A DNA stretch of 22,667 nucleotides, from positions 1 through 22,667 of IMG/VR virus record IMGVR_UViG_3300017714_002504; one strand, 5' to 3'. Positions within the stretch are counted from its first letter, which is position 1, and each line of letters opens with the position of its first letter. Origin of the DNA: a virus. Below the pieces are notes generated by a model. The model ran no database searches, had not been told where the DNA came from, and worked only from the letters and a program-made list of their open reading frames with translations. Shown here piece after piece: positions 1 through 5,814 of the stretch. Made by a program: the position numbers and the translations under genes.

Positions 1-701
1 CTGCAAAACCTGCACCCGCTGCAGCTGCACCCGCTGCAAAACCTGCAAAACCTGCACTTTCTGCGAAAGATACTGCAAGCAACGCCGAGTATGACCGTTT
101 AAGAAAGTCTGATCCTGCTGCTGCTAAGAAGTTTGGTATGGCTGCATCCAAGGCAAAGTTTGGATCTAACAAGCCCAAAACTGCTAATCCTTTGATGTCT
201 TCTCCTGCATCAAAAGCACCTTCTGGAAGATCTGCAATCAAGTCAAGTCGTTTGAGTGCTGCATTGGATGGAGTTAAGAAGGTCAAGAAGGAGTCCAATG
301 AACTAGACCTAGTTCTTCAGCACCTCGTCTCTGAGGGCATCGCAGACTCCCTACAAGGCGCTCTAGTCATGGTTGAGGGAATGAGTGATGAATTCATCAA
401 CAGCATCATTGAGCAGGCTCAGATGGGTTCTGCGATGGTTGAATTTCTAATCCAGAACGGTGAGGCTGAAACCATTGAGGAAGCACAATACATCATCTCC
501 GAGTTAGACGAAGAGAACATTGATCTTCTTATTCAGAGTATTACTGAAGGTCCTCAAGCTTTCCCTTTTAAAAAGGTTGAAGATAAGATGGACAAGTTGC
601 GTCCTGGTTCTCATGCCAAGAATATTGACCGAACGTCTACTAGATTCAACGCACTTGGTGCAGCGAGATCAGCAGCACAGCGTCGTGAAGGAGGGGTCTA
701 A
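1..701 (+). CDS. Ala/Lys/Pro-rich protein, C-terminal part (5' truncated by window edge)
   Basis: Open reading frame already running at the left edge (first full codon at position 3); 232 residues are visible and it ends at a TAA at 699-701. The visible N-terminal part is low complexity (AKPAPAAAAPAAKPAKPA), followed by a basic Lys/Ser/Ala-rich linker and then a helical acidic region (LDLVLQHLVSEGIADSLQGA and onward) with repeated 'EGIADSLQGAL' and 'NGEAETIEEAQYIISELDEE' style segments. An internal ATG at 138 is not needed, because the frame is open upstream with the same composition. I do not recognise a named family. The composition suggests a flexible linker plus a small helical domain, as in accessory virion proteins, but that is inference. 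A strong terminator follows directly. Confidence 0.8.
   Translation, partial: AKPAPAAAAPAAKPAKPALSAKDTASNAEYDRLRKSDPAAAKKFGMAASKAKFGSNKPKTANPLMSSPASKAPSGRSAIKSSRLSAALDGVKKVKKESNELDLVLQHLVSEGIADSLQGALVMVEGMSDEFINSIIEQAQMGSAMVEFLIQNGEAETIEEAQYIISELDEENIDLLIQSITEGPQAFPFKKVEDKMDKLRPGSHAKNIDRTSTRFNALGAARSAAQRREGGV
3..58 (+). repeat. Short in-frame Ala-Lys-Pro coding repeat
   Basis: Repeats of GCA-AAA-CCT and GCA-CCC-GCT units encode AKPA/APAA motifs at the left edge. The repeat is coding and in frame, and it probably continues upstream of the window. Such tracts vary in copy number by slippage. Confidence 0.6.
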
Positions 702-720
702 GACATTTCTTAACATTCTG

Positions 721-749
721 AAGGGGGCCTTGACAGGTCCCCTTTTTTT
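721..749 (+). terminator. Rho-independent terminator after the Ala/Lys/Pro-rich gene
   Basis: An 8-bp stem (723-730 with 735-742, one G-T pair) closes a 4-nt loop and is followed by seven T residues (743-749). It ends the gene that stops at 701. The loop and stem top also spell TTGACA, the -35 of the next promoter. Confidence 0.88.
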
Positions 750-758
750 ATGTACAAT
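730..758 (+). promoter_or_regulatory. Sigma70-type promoter embedded in the terminator
   Basis: TTGACA at 730-735, a 17-bp spacer, then TACAAT at 753-758. The -35 lies in the terminator hairpin top and the spacer contains the T tract. It would start transcription near 765, just upstream of the ATG at 782. Confidence 0.75.
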
Positions 759-781
759 TGCCTTGTTAGAGGTAAAGAGGG

Positions 782-946
782 ATGAACAAAGCTAAACTTA
801 AAGTATTAGTAATGGCTCTCAAAGAGATCATTGAAGAACTTGAGTCTGAAGTTTATTCAGATACAGAATCATATACGGCACCAGTCGAAGGAATGGTTGG
901 TGATTATGATGAAATATTTGATGATGACGATGGTTATCCAGACTAA
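782..946 (+). CDS. Small acidic hypothetical protein (54 aa)
   Basis: ATG at 782 preceded by an AAAGAGGG Shine-Dalgarno-like stretch; 54 residues to a TAA at 944-946. The N-terminal half (MNKAKLKVLVMALKEIIEEL) looks like a basic then amphipathic helix; the C-terminal half is strongly acidic (YDEIFDDDDGYPD). It sits between a terminator/promoter composite and the endonuclease gene, so it is the first gene of a new transcript. No family is recognised. Its small size and charge pattern resemble many phage early proteins that bind host proteins, but nothing in the sequence proves a function. Confidence 0.7.
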   Translation: MNKAKLKVLVMALKEIIEELESEVYSDTESYTAPVEGMVGDYDEIFDDDDGYPD

Positions 947-962
947 CTAAATATTTTTAGTT
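945..962 (+). promoter_or_regulatory. Hairpin overlapping a late-promoter-like ACTAAATA box
   Basis: AACTAAA (945-951) pairs perfectly with TTTAGTT (956-962) around a TATT loop. The 5' arm and loop contain ACTAAATA (946-953), one mismatch from the NATAAATA late-promoter pattern of T4-like phages. No T tract follows, so a terminator is unlikely. Confidence 0.35.
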
Positions 963-975
963 TAGTTATGATTAT

Positions 976-1431
976 GTGGCAGAAAGTAAAGAATATGAAA
1001 ATCCCTGGATCTATTGTGGTAGCGTCTTTGACGGGAGTCTTATTGGGGACAACCATGGTTTTGTTTACAAGATCACCTGTAGCACCACCAATCGTTCCTA
1101 CATCGGAAGAAAATACTTCATACAAAAACGAAAGCCTAGAAGTAGTACTAATACTGGCAAGCGGCGAAGAGTTACTAGTGAAAGTGACTGGAAAAAGTAC
1201 TATGGTAGTTGTCCAGAGCTTAAAGAGGATATTAAACAGTATGGACGGGAGTCTTTTGCTAGAGAGATCCTCTCACTACATCTCACCCCTGGAAAAGTCA
1301 ACTATGAGGAGACTCGTCAACTCTTCATCAATAATGTCCTGACTGAGGCCCTTGACAACGGCACCCCTGCCTTCTATAATAGCAACATTCTCGGAAGGTA
1401 CTACCGCAAAGATTATTTTAATTATGATTAA
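976..1431 (+). CDS. GIY-YIG endonuclease, SegE-like homing endonuclease family
   Basis: 151 residues from a GTG at 976; a stop at 958-960 precludes a long extension. The GIY-YIG module is at about residues 28-45: FVYKIT (GIY position) and then NRSYIGRKYF (YIG position), with a basic linker KRKPR and conserved SDWKKYYGS and YGRESFAREIL segments that supply the Arg and downstream motifs of this nuclease fold. GIY-YIG homing enzymes cut DNA and spread themselves among T4-like phages. No intron or second DNA-binding domain is visible, so it would be a free-standing type. Its 3' end hosts a consensus promoter (1352-1380), and it overlaps the next gene by 8 nt. Confidence 0.8.
   Translation: MAESKEYENPWIYCGSVFDGSLIGDNHGFVYKITCSTTNRSYIGRKYFIQKRKPRSSTNTGKRRRVTSESDWKKYYGSCPELKEDIKQYGRESFAREILSLHLTPGKVNYEETRQLFINNVLTEALDNGTPAFYNSNILGRYYRKDYFNYD
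1352..1380 (+). promoter_or_regulatory. Perfect-consensus sigma70 promoter inside the endonuclease gene
   Basis: TTGACA at 1352-1357, a 17-bp spacer, TATAAT at 1375-1380: no mismatch. Transcription would start near 1387, about 37 nt before the lysozyme ATG at 1424, so lysozyme can be expressed without the endonuclease. Confidence 0.8.
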
Positions 1432-2005
1432 ACGAATTCTAGCCTTGACAGCACTGACACTTACTAGTTCTGCTTGTGCATATCCATCCATTACAGAAAT
1501 TGTTGATCCTCCTGCTGTAGAGGTTCCTGTCGTAATTCATGAACCTACGTGGCAGTGTGAAGACTGCACTCCCGCAGAACAATTTGTTCTTGCACAGTTA
1601 CAAGAACAAACACTTATCAAAGATCGTAATGCTCTTGCTACGATCATGGGTAACATCAAGCAGGAGAGTAATTTTATCTCCAACATCTGTGAAGGTGGTG
1701 CTCGTGTCTCCTATACTGAATGTAAGTCTGGTGGATTTGGTTTGATTCAGTGGACCAGCATCGGTCGTTACAAGGGTCTTGGTAACTTCTGTGCTAAATA
1801 TCAATGCGATCCATCATCCCTTGAAGGTCAAGTTCGCTGGATGATTAATGAACCAATCTTCCAACGCAATCTTCCTGTATTTGAAGGTAATGGCCAAAGC
1901 ATATCTTATTATATGCGACCTGCTTATCGCTGGTTAGGATGGGGTATCAAAGGTAATCGCGAGGTTTATGCCTGGGATTATAGAGATAAATTGGTATGGG
2001 CCTAA
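1424..2005 (+). CDS. Secreted phage-tail-lysozyme-like muralytic protein
   Basis: 193 residues from the ATG at 1424 (the frame is open upstream, but this ATG gives a clean signal peptide and a short overlap with the preceding gene). Residues 1-19 form a basic-hydrophobic leader ending TSSACA; Cys18 could be a lipobox cysteine or precede a signal peptidase I site. The mature domain has NALATIMGNIKQESNF (catalytic-type Glu81), GGFGLIQWTS (103-112) and a C-terminal helical region with a W-rich segment, the pattern of the phage tail lysozyme / goose-type lysozyme-like fold that cleaves peptidoglycan. Six or more cysteines (45, 48, 89, 100, 123, 128) suggest disulfides outside the cytoplasm. It may act in entry or release. 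Confidence 0.75.
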   Translation: MIKRILALTALTLTSSACAYPSITEIVDPPAVEVPVVIHEPTWQCEDCTPAEQFVLAQLQEQTLIKDRNALATIMGNIKQESNFISNICEGGARVSYTECKSGGFGLIQWTSIGRYKGLGNFCAKYQCDPSSLEGQVRWMINEPIFQRNLPVFEGNGQSISYYMRPAYRWLGWGIKGNREVYAWDYRDKLVWA

Positions 2006-2199
2006 GTAAATATGACTTTGGCGGTCTTGACAGACATCCTGCTAATGTGTTAAGATTGATCAGTGAACTTGAGGGGTCATTCCAACTTCTCAAGTACATG
2101 GGGTTCCAAGAAGACATGGATACCATCAACGAAATGAAAAAGAGCTACTACAAACTCTATTTCAAACTCAACAAAGAGTTAACAAACAAGGGCAAGTAG
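1996..2199 (+). CDS. Small hypothetical protein overlapping a tRNA gene (67 aa)
   Basis: 67 residues starting at ATG 1996, overlapping the lysozyme end by 10 nt. The sequence is MGLSKYDFGGLDRHPANVLR and then two helices rich in Leu/Lys (SELEGSFQLLKYMGF, MKKSYYKLYFKLNKEL), so a small helical cytoplasmic protein is likely. I recognise no family. Notably, its last codons and TAG stop (2197-2199) lie within the acceptor stem and start of the D arm of the downstream tRNA-Arg. Confidence 0.65.
   Translation: MGLSKYDFGGLDRHPANVLRLISELEGSFQLLKYMGFQEDMDTINEMKKSYYKLYFKLNKELTNKGK
2027..2056 (+). promoter_or_regulatory. Possible internal promoter ahead of the tRNA cluster
   Basis: TTGACA at 2027-2032 and TAAGAT at 2051-2056, spacer 18. 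It lies inside the small helical-protein gene and would read into the tRNAs. The -10 is weaker and the spacing differs from the other promoters here. Confidence 0.3.
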
Positions 2200-2263
2200 C
2201 TCAGTGGAATAGAGCAAGGCACTTCTAATGCCTCGGTCGGGGGTTCGAGTCCCTCCTTGCCCG
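2190..2263 (+). tRNA. tRNA-Arg (anticodon TCT)
   Basis: Full cloverleaf of 74 nt: acceptor GGGCAAG/CTTGCCC, D stem GCTC/GAGC, anticodon stem AGGCA/TGCCT with loop CTTCTAA (anticodon 2224-2226), T arm with TTCGAGT loop, discriminator G. CCA is not encoded. It reads AGA, a frequent Arg codon in the AT-rich genes of this window. The first 10 nt overlap the upstream gene. Confidence 0.95.
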
Positions 2264-2265
2264 TT

Positions 2266-2309
2266 GGGGGAGTACATAAAAAGATCTTCTCCTACGCAGA
2301 AGCGCCCCC
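2266..2309 (+). other. Structured spacer between tRNA-Arg and tRNA-Asn
   Basis: GGGGG (2266-2270) can pair with CCCCC (2305-2309), enclosing a 5-bp hairpin CTTCT/AGAAG (2286-2290 with 2298-2302) that has a 7-nt loop, the geometry of an anticodon arm. TGGGGGAGTA at its left end also occurs at the 3' end of tRNA-Asn (2384-2393). It could be a decayed tRNA or a processing signal. Confidence 0.35.
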
Positions 2310-2318
2310 TTTCAATAT

Positions 2319-2391
2319 TCCCCTGTAGCTCAGTTGGTAGAGCAGGTGACTGTTAATCACCCTGTCCCTGGTTCGAGTCCAGGTGGGGGAG
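2319..2391 (+). tRNA. tRNA-Asn (anticodon GTT)
   Basis: 73-nt cloverleaf: acceptor TCCCCTG paired with TGGGGGA (two G-T pairs), D stem GCTC/GAGC, anticodon stem GGTGA/TCACC with loop CTGTTAA (anticodon 2352-2354), T loop TTCGAGT, discriminator G. CCA is not encoded. Confidence 0.95.
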
Positions 2392-2394
2392 TAT

Positions 2395-2465
2395 GCGGGA
2401 TTAGTTTAGAGGCAAAACTAAAGGTTTCCAACCTTTCGTCATCGGTTCGATTCCGATATCCCGCT
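2395..2465 (+). tRNA. tRNA-Gly (anticodon TCC)
   Basis: 71-nt cloverleaf: acceptor GCGGGAT/ATCCCGC, anticodon stem AAAGG/CCTTT with loop TTTCCAA (anticodon 2427-2429), T loop TTCGATT, discriminator T. It reads GGA, the Gly codon most common in the glycan genes. Only 3 nt separate it from tRNA-Asn. Confidence 0.94.
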
Positions 2466-2480
2466 TTAAGTATTAATCAC

Positions 2481-3068
2481 ATGACTTTTCCTATAAAATT
2501 TTATGATGTTTTAAGTGATGAGTTATTTGATGCATGTTTTGATGAACTCGATGCACCTGTATGGGGACTCAATAATGCATCTTCAAGGGGATTGAGTAGA
2601 GCTTGGGGAATGGGAACCATTCATGATAATATTCCTTTCTTCAATGCTGCTGCTTATATTAAACTAAAAATTTTAAAACATATAAGAGAGAAACTTCACT
2701 TAGTTAAGATACATGTTAATGGTCAGACTGCCTTGCAAAAAGGAGATTTTCATCATGACTTTGCACAAGAATATGTTTGGACTTTTATATTGTTTACTAA
2801 TGATAATTGGAGCATTCAATGGGGTGGTGAATTTATTTGTTTAGATCCAGAAACAGAAGAGTATCATTATATTCCATATGTCCCAAACGGCGGAGTTTTG
2901 ATACCATCTCATTGGCAACACTATGGATCATCTCCAAATAATTTTACTGATGAATTAAGAACCACTCTGGCTTTCTGTTATTGCTTGTCAGAAGAAGTTG
3001 ATAATATTGTATCTGATCATGAGTATTCTTATACATATGATAGTAGACATCCTAAAAAATTTATATGA
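2481..3068 (+). CDS. 2OG-Fe(II) oxygenase, prolyl-4-hydroxylase-like fold
   Basis: 195 residues from the ATG at 2481; in-frame codons further upstream run through tRNA-Asn and tRNA-Gly, so the longer start is rejected. The C-terminal half carries the double-stranded beta-helix signature: GDFHHDF (His91-x-Asp93), WGGEFICLDPE, then PNGGVLIPSHWQHYGSS (distal His147) and Arg160 in ELRTTLAFCY, which would bind the 2-oxoglutarate carboxylate. Enzymes of this superfamily hydroxylate proteins, small molecules or nucleic-acid bases using Fe(II) and 2-oxoglutarate. The substrate cannot be read from sequence. It is the first of three such genes within 3.4 kb. Confidence 0.8.
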   Translation: MTFPIKFYDVLSDELFDACFDELDAPVWGLNNASSRGLSRAWGMGTIHDNIPFFNAAAYIKLKILKHIREKLHLVKIHVNGQTALQKGDFHHDFAQEYVWTFILFTNDNWSIQWGGEFICLDPETEEYHYIPYVPNGGVLIPSHWQHYGSSPNNFTDELRTTLAFCYCLSEEVDNIVSDHEYSYTYDSRHPKKFI

Positions 3069-3077
3069 AGGGGCAAC

Positions 3078-3326
3078 ATGTTATCAATAAGATGCAAAAT
3101 GTGCAATACTGAATTGACCAGTACAAGTAAAATTCAATGTTGTGGGTGTCCAAATATGATGAAAATTATAGATGACACGATCAGCGCACTTGATTTAGAT
3201 CAAGTCGTTCTTATCAATAGTGAAAATAAAATTAAAGAACAGAGTCATTTGCGCTCAGATGACTTACAATTCCAAGAGAACCGACGCAAGCGTAAGGTTC
3301 GTAAACTAAACTTTGAAATCCGATGA
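3078..3326 (+). CDS. Small zinc-ribbon-like hypothetical protein (82 aa)
   Basis: 82 residues; ATG at 3078 preceded by GAAGGGG. The N-terminus has a CKMC pair (Cys6, Cys9) and a CCGCPN cluster (Cys21, 22, 24), the spacing of a short zinc ribbon; the C-terminus is very basic (ENRRKRKVRKLNFEIR). That combination suggests a nucleic-acid- or protein-binding zinc domain with a basic tail, but no specific family is recognised. It overlaps the next gene by 4 nt (ATGA). Confidence 0.7.
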   Translation: MLSIRCKMCNTELTSTSKIQCCGCPNMMKIIDDTISALDLDQVVLINSENKIKEQSHLRSDDLQFQENRRKRKVRKLNFEIR

Positions 3327-3538
3327 TTAACTTAGACCAACGCTATCACGATTACCTTCACACCAATAAGTGTTTTAACATTGATGGTGTCTGTGAAAAA
3401 GTAAAAGCTTATGGTTATACTTGTAATAGTAATGAAATCACTGGTTATTATGTTTCAACAGAAAACAAAAAATTATATTATGACATGAATGAAAAATTTC
3501 TTAGAATGGATTCTGTTAAAGTCAAATCTGTTAAATAA
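3323..3538 (+). CDS. Hypothetical protein (71 aa), translationally coupled
   Basis: 71 residues starting in an ATGA overlap with the zinc-ribbon-like gene. Tyr-rich, with two cysteines in the first half (KCFNIDGVCEKV) and a beta-like core (ITGYYVSTENKKLYYDMNEK), ending in a Lys/Val tail. No signal peptide or membrane segment. No family is recognised; the overlap implies co-translation with its upstream neighbour. Confidence 0.65.
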   Translation: MINLDQRYHDYLHTNKCFNIDGVCEKVKAYGYTCNSNEITGYYVSTENKKLYYDMNEKFLRMDSVKVKSVK

Positions 3539-3555
3539 AACTAATATGTAAACTC

Positions 3556-3729
3556 ATGGAACTACAATCATCGGAAAAACAGTTTGTATATGAAATGCTT
3601 TCTAGACAAGTTACCGAGTGTAATGACATCGAAGAAGTAAAAGATATATTATTGCAATATGCAATGCTTTATTTAAAACAACAAGAAGTTTTATCTTGTT
3701 TGGGTCCACCTCCTACAATAAAAATCTAA
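3556..3729 (+). CDS. Small hypothetical protein (57 aa)
   Basis: ATG at 3556 to TAA at 3727-3729, 57 residues: MELQSSEKQFVYEMLSRQVT, then an acidic-amphipathic helix (NDIEEVKDILLQYAMLYLKQQEVL) and a short CLGPPPTIKI tail. Mostly helical and soluble. It fills the gap between two confident genes on the same strand, 17 nt after one stop and 4 nt before the next start, which supports it as real. Function unknown. Confidence 0.65.
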   Translation: MELQSSEKQFVYEMLSRQVTECNDIEEVKDILLQYAMLYLKQQEVLSCLGPPPTIKI

Positions 3730-3733
3730 AAAC

Positions 3734-4012
3734 ATGTCCGACCTCAACTTGTCCGATTTAAAATTGGAACGTAAGGAATGCACCCATTGTGGGGCTGTCT
3801 GGATGAATGGTCAACACTACTGGCATACAGGTGCAATGGGATCTGATTTAGACCTTGCAGGTTTAGTTTGCAACAATCATGGTAATAGCAGTTGTATTAA
3901 TCCCCTCAAGGGTACAGAAGGTGGAGACACCTGGGCTGATCGCTTTGTGGACCTGACAAATGATTTTGCAGATCTCCACAAAAAAATGACTGACGAGTAC
4001 GAAAAGGATTGA
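3734..4012 (+). CDS. Cys/His-rich hypothetical protein (92 aa)
   Basis: 92 residues. A CTHCGAVW motif (Cys16, Cys19) followed by GQHYWHTG and CNNHGNSSC (Cys46, His49, Cys54) gives enough ligands for a zinc site joining two loops; the C-terminal third is acidic and helical (RFVDLTNDFADLHKKMTDEY). The TGA stop (4010-4012) is part of the TTGACA of the next promoter. I recognise no named family. Confidence 0.7.
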   Translation: MSDLNLSDLKLERKECTHCGAVWMNGQHYWHTGAMGSDLDLAGLVCNNHGNSSCINPLKGTEGGDTWADRFVDLTNDFADLHKKMTDEYEKD

Positions 4013-4037
4013 CATCCGCTCCTCAATCCCTTATAAT
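4009..4037 (+). promoter_or_regulatory. Perfect-consensus sigma70 promoter over a stop codon
   Basis: TTGACA at 4009-4014, 17-bp spacer, TATAAT at 4032-4037. The -35 contains the TGA stop of the preceding gene. It drives the 4060-6578 block of small proteins and 2OG oxygenases. Confidence 0.85.
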
Positions 4038-4059
4038 GATCAGGTAATCAATCAAAGCA

Positions 4060-4275
4060 ATGACAATCACTGCGAAGTTCAAGAAAGACGTTCAAACTCT
4101 CAAGGGAGCGGCAAACGGAGATTTTCTTCTTGATGTAAAGAACCCAAAACTTTTCAAAAAAGTTCGCAAGTTCTATGAGTCTAATGGCGTAGTTTTTTCT
4201 GGAGATCCTCTAGATGATTATGAAATTATGATGGATCAAATCTATTCCGATCTTCAATCTGTAGAAGTTGGTTAA
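4060..4275 (+). CDS. Hypothetical protein (71 aa), first gene of the 4060-6578 operon
   Basis: 71 residues from the ATG at 4060, 22 nt downstream of the -10. A basic N-terminal half (TAKFKKDVQTLKGAANGDF, KNPKLFKKVRKFYES) and an acidic C-terminal half (DPLDDYEIMMDQIYSDLQSV). No Cys, signal peptide or membrane span. The polar charge split suggests a small binding protein; no family is recognised. Its stop shares one base with the start of the next gene (TAATG). Confidence 0.7.
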   Translation: MTITAKFKKDVQTLKGAANGDFLLDVKNPKLFKKVRKFYESNGVVFSGDPLDDYEIMMDQIYSDLQSVEVG

Positions 4276-4895
4276 TGTTTTATAAATTTCCAATTGATTT
4301 TGTTTATTGGGAACAAGTTGGTAATCATAAAAAAATAAAAGAAAAATTATTACCGGCTATCCTAAACAAAAAAAGAGAAACTATAAACCCTCCAAGCGGT
4401 TGGGAATGTAATGTAAATACTAGTTTCAATATGGGTTCGGAATTCAATAACTTTCTTGTCGATGATGAGATTATAAGTGAAGTTATCTGGAAACCATTAG
4501 ACAACATGTTTGAACAATTAGATCATTCTGTTCCTATTCCAGAAGAATCTATTATTGACGAGGGATGGTATAGTGTGTATGATGGCCTTGATGAACATCA
4601 AGAGGTTCACAGTCACCTTTCAAGTAAATTTTATAAAGATGGAATTGAATACTATACATCTTATTCAGCAATCTATTTGTTAGAACTTCAAGAAGAAAAA
4701 AATTCAACTGTTTTTTATTCTCCTGCACCTCATACTGGGATGGAACCATTCTATCCTATCGCGTTTAATCCATCAAACAAACATAAGATTGAAGAGGGAA
4801 CCGTATTCATTTTTCCATCCCATCTTCTTCATTATGTGAATCCATCAAAGAACAATCGGGTTACTATTTCTTACAACATTGCATCCAAATCATGA
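4275..4895 (+). CDS. Putative 2OG-Fe(II) oxygenase (second of three)
   Basis: 206 residues. The region from about 98 to 206 carries the core: DEHQEVHSHLSSKFY (metal-site His112/His114), YSAIYLLELQEEKNSTVFYS, GTVFIFPSHLLHYVNPS (distal His183 or 186) and NNRVTISYN with Arg195 for 2-oxoglutarate. The pattern (H-x-H near the sheet, then a distal His ~70 residues on and an Arg) matches the putative 2OG-Fe(II) oxygenases common in cyanophages and marine bacteria. The canonical H-x-D acid is not obvious, so activity is less sure than family membership. It overlaps the next gene by 4 nt. Confidence 0.72.
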   Translation: MFYKFPIDFVYWEQVGNHKKIKEKLLPAILNKKRETINPPSGWECNVNTSFNMGSEFNNFLVDDEIISEVIWKPLDNMFEQLDHSVPIPEESIIDEGWYSVYDGLDEHQEVHSHLSSKFYKDGIEYYTSYSAIYLLELQEEKNSTVFYSPAPHTGMEPFYPIAFNPSNKHKIEEGTVFIFPSHLLHYVNPSKNNRVTISYNIASKS

Positions 4896-5173
4896 ACGAT
4901 CTAGATCCTAAGTCAGTTGAGTCTACTAAGACTATTGTAATTCACGAACGATTTCCCTATCGGTTCGTTCAAAGAGGTTACATTCAACTGAATGGTAAAC
5001 CAGATTTTCGTATGCAAAAAGCACATGAGTATACTAAAAAGTACTCTGACATTTACTTGTTTGACAATGGTGATCAAATGCTTCTTGCTATTGAAGATCC
5101 AGAATATCCTAAATGGTTAGATCCAGCTGGTGTTCCTGCATATGTGACAGATAATGTCAAAGCACAATACTAA
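4892..5173 (+). CDS. Hypothetical protein (93 aa) between two oxygenases
   Basis: 93 residues in an ATGA overlap with the upstream oxygenase and a TAATG junction with the downstream one, so it is expressed with both. It contains a beta-rich core (TIVIHERFPYRFVQRGYIQL), a basic helix (RMQKAHEYTKKYSDIYLFDN) and an acidic end (IEDPEYPKWLDPAG). No recognisable domain, signal peptide or membrane span. Tight coupling to two oxygenases may mean a partner or substrate-adaptor role, but this is inference. Confidence 0.68.
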   Translation: MNDLDPKSVESTKTIVIHERFPYRFVQRGYIQLNGKPDFRMQKAHEYTKKYSDIYLFDNGDQMLLAIEDPEYPKWLDPAGVPAYVTDNVKAQY

Positions 5174-5814
5174 TGCTTCATCATTTTTTCCCTACACCAA
5201 TCTATGAAGTAGATTTAAACATTAATCCTGAGCAGTTTAAAACCTATTTAAATTTTATTGAAGATCTGAACTGGTCTCAGGATTTTGATACTTGGGGAAA
5301 TCCGCATGGATATACTACTACGGTAGATTACAAAGAAGATATCTTATCACTTGATCCACTGTTTAGTTTGGCAACACTTATTGATATTGAAATGTCAAGC
5401 TTCGTGTTCAATGATATAGGCATCTCTCCAGCAGCACACTATATCGAACGCACAACTTCTTGGGCAAATAAGCAAAGCTTTGGGGACTACATAAGTACAC
5501 ACCTACATTCAAATTCTCATTACAGTGGTGTTCTTTACTTAAAAACCCCTGAAGATTCTGGAGATATACATTTTATTAATGAACAAAGTACTTGGTCATA
5601 TCCTGGTCTAGAGTATAATCTTCATTGTACAAATAAAATTAATATTCCCTCAGTATCTTTTACTCCTACTACTCAAAAGTTGTTATTATTTCCATCATTT
5701 CTAAAACACTTTGTTGATAAATCTCAGTCAAAAGAGTTGAGATATAGTTTATCTTTCAATTACTTTGTCAAGGGTGAGTATATTGATGGAATGAGTTACT
5801 TAAATATAAAATGA
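5173..5814 (+). CDS. 2OG-Fe(II) oxygenase, FPTPIY-type family (third of three)
   Basis: 213 residues. Starts with the family hallmark FFPTPIYEVDL and ends with the cupin-like oxygenase core: TSWANKQSFGDYISTHLHSN (His110, His112), YSGVLYLKTPEDSGDIHF, KLLLFPSFLKHFV (distal His179) and ELRYSLSFNY (Arg190). This is the layout of the TIGR02466-like putative 2OG-Fe(II) oxygenases often found in cyanophages. The reaction would couple 2-oxoglutarate decarboxylation to hydroxylation of an unknown substrate. It overlaps its downstream neighbour by 4 nt. Confidence 0.82.
   Translation: MLHHFFPTPIYEVDLNINPEQFKTYLNFIEDLNWSQDFDTWGNPHGYTTTVDYKEDILSLDPLFSLATLIDIEMSSFVFNDIGISPAAHYIERTTSWANKQSFGDYISTHLHSNSHYSGVLYLKTPEDSGDIHFINEQSTWSYPGLEYNLHCTNKINIPSVSFTPTTQKLLLFPSFLKHFVDKSQSKELRYSLSFNYFVKGEYIDGMSYLNIK

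Noticed and set aside
1445-1450. TTGACA at the start of the lysozyme gene as a promoter
   Set aside because: No -10 lies at a suitable distance (17 bp downstream is TTCTGC), and it is inside the signal-peptide codons.
2334-2480. Upstream extension of the first oxygenase gene
   Set aside because: The frame is open, but these bases are tRNA-Asn and tRNA-Gly; the conserved protein begins at ATG 2481.
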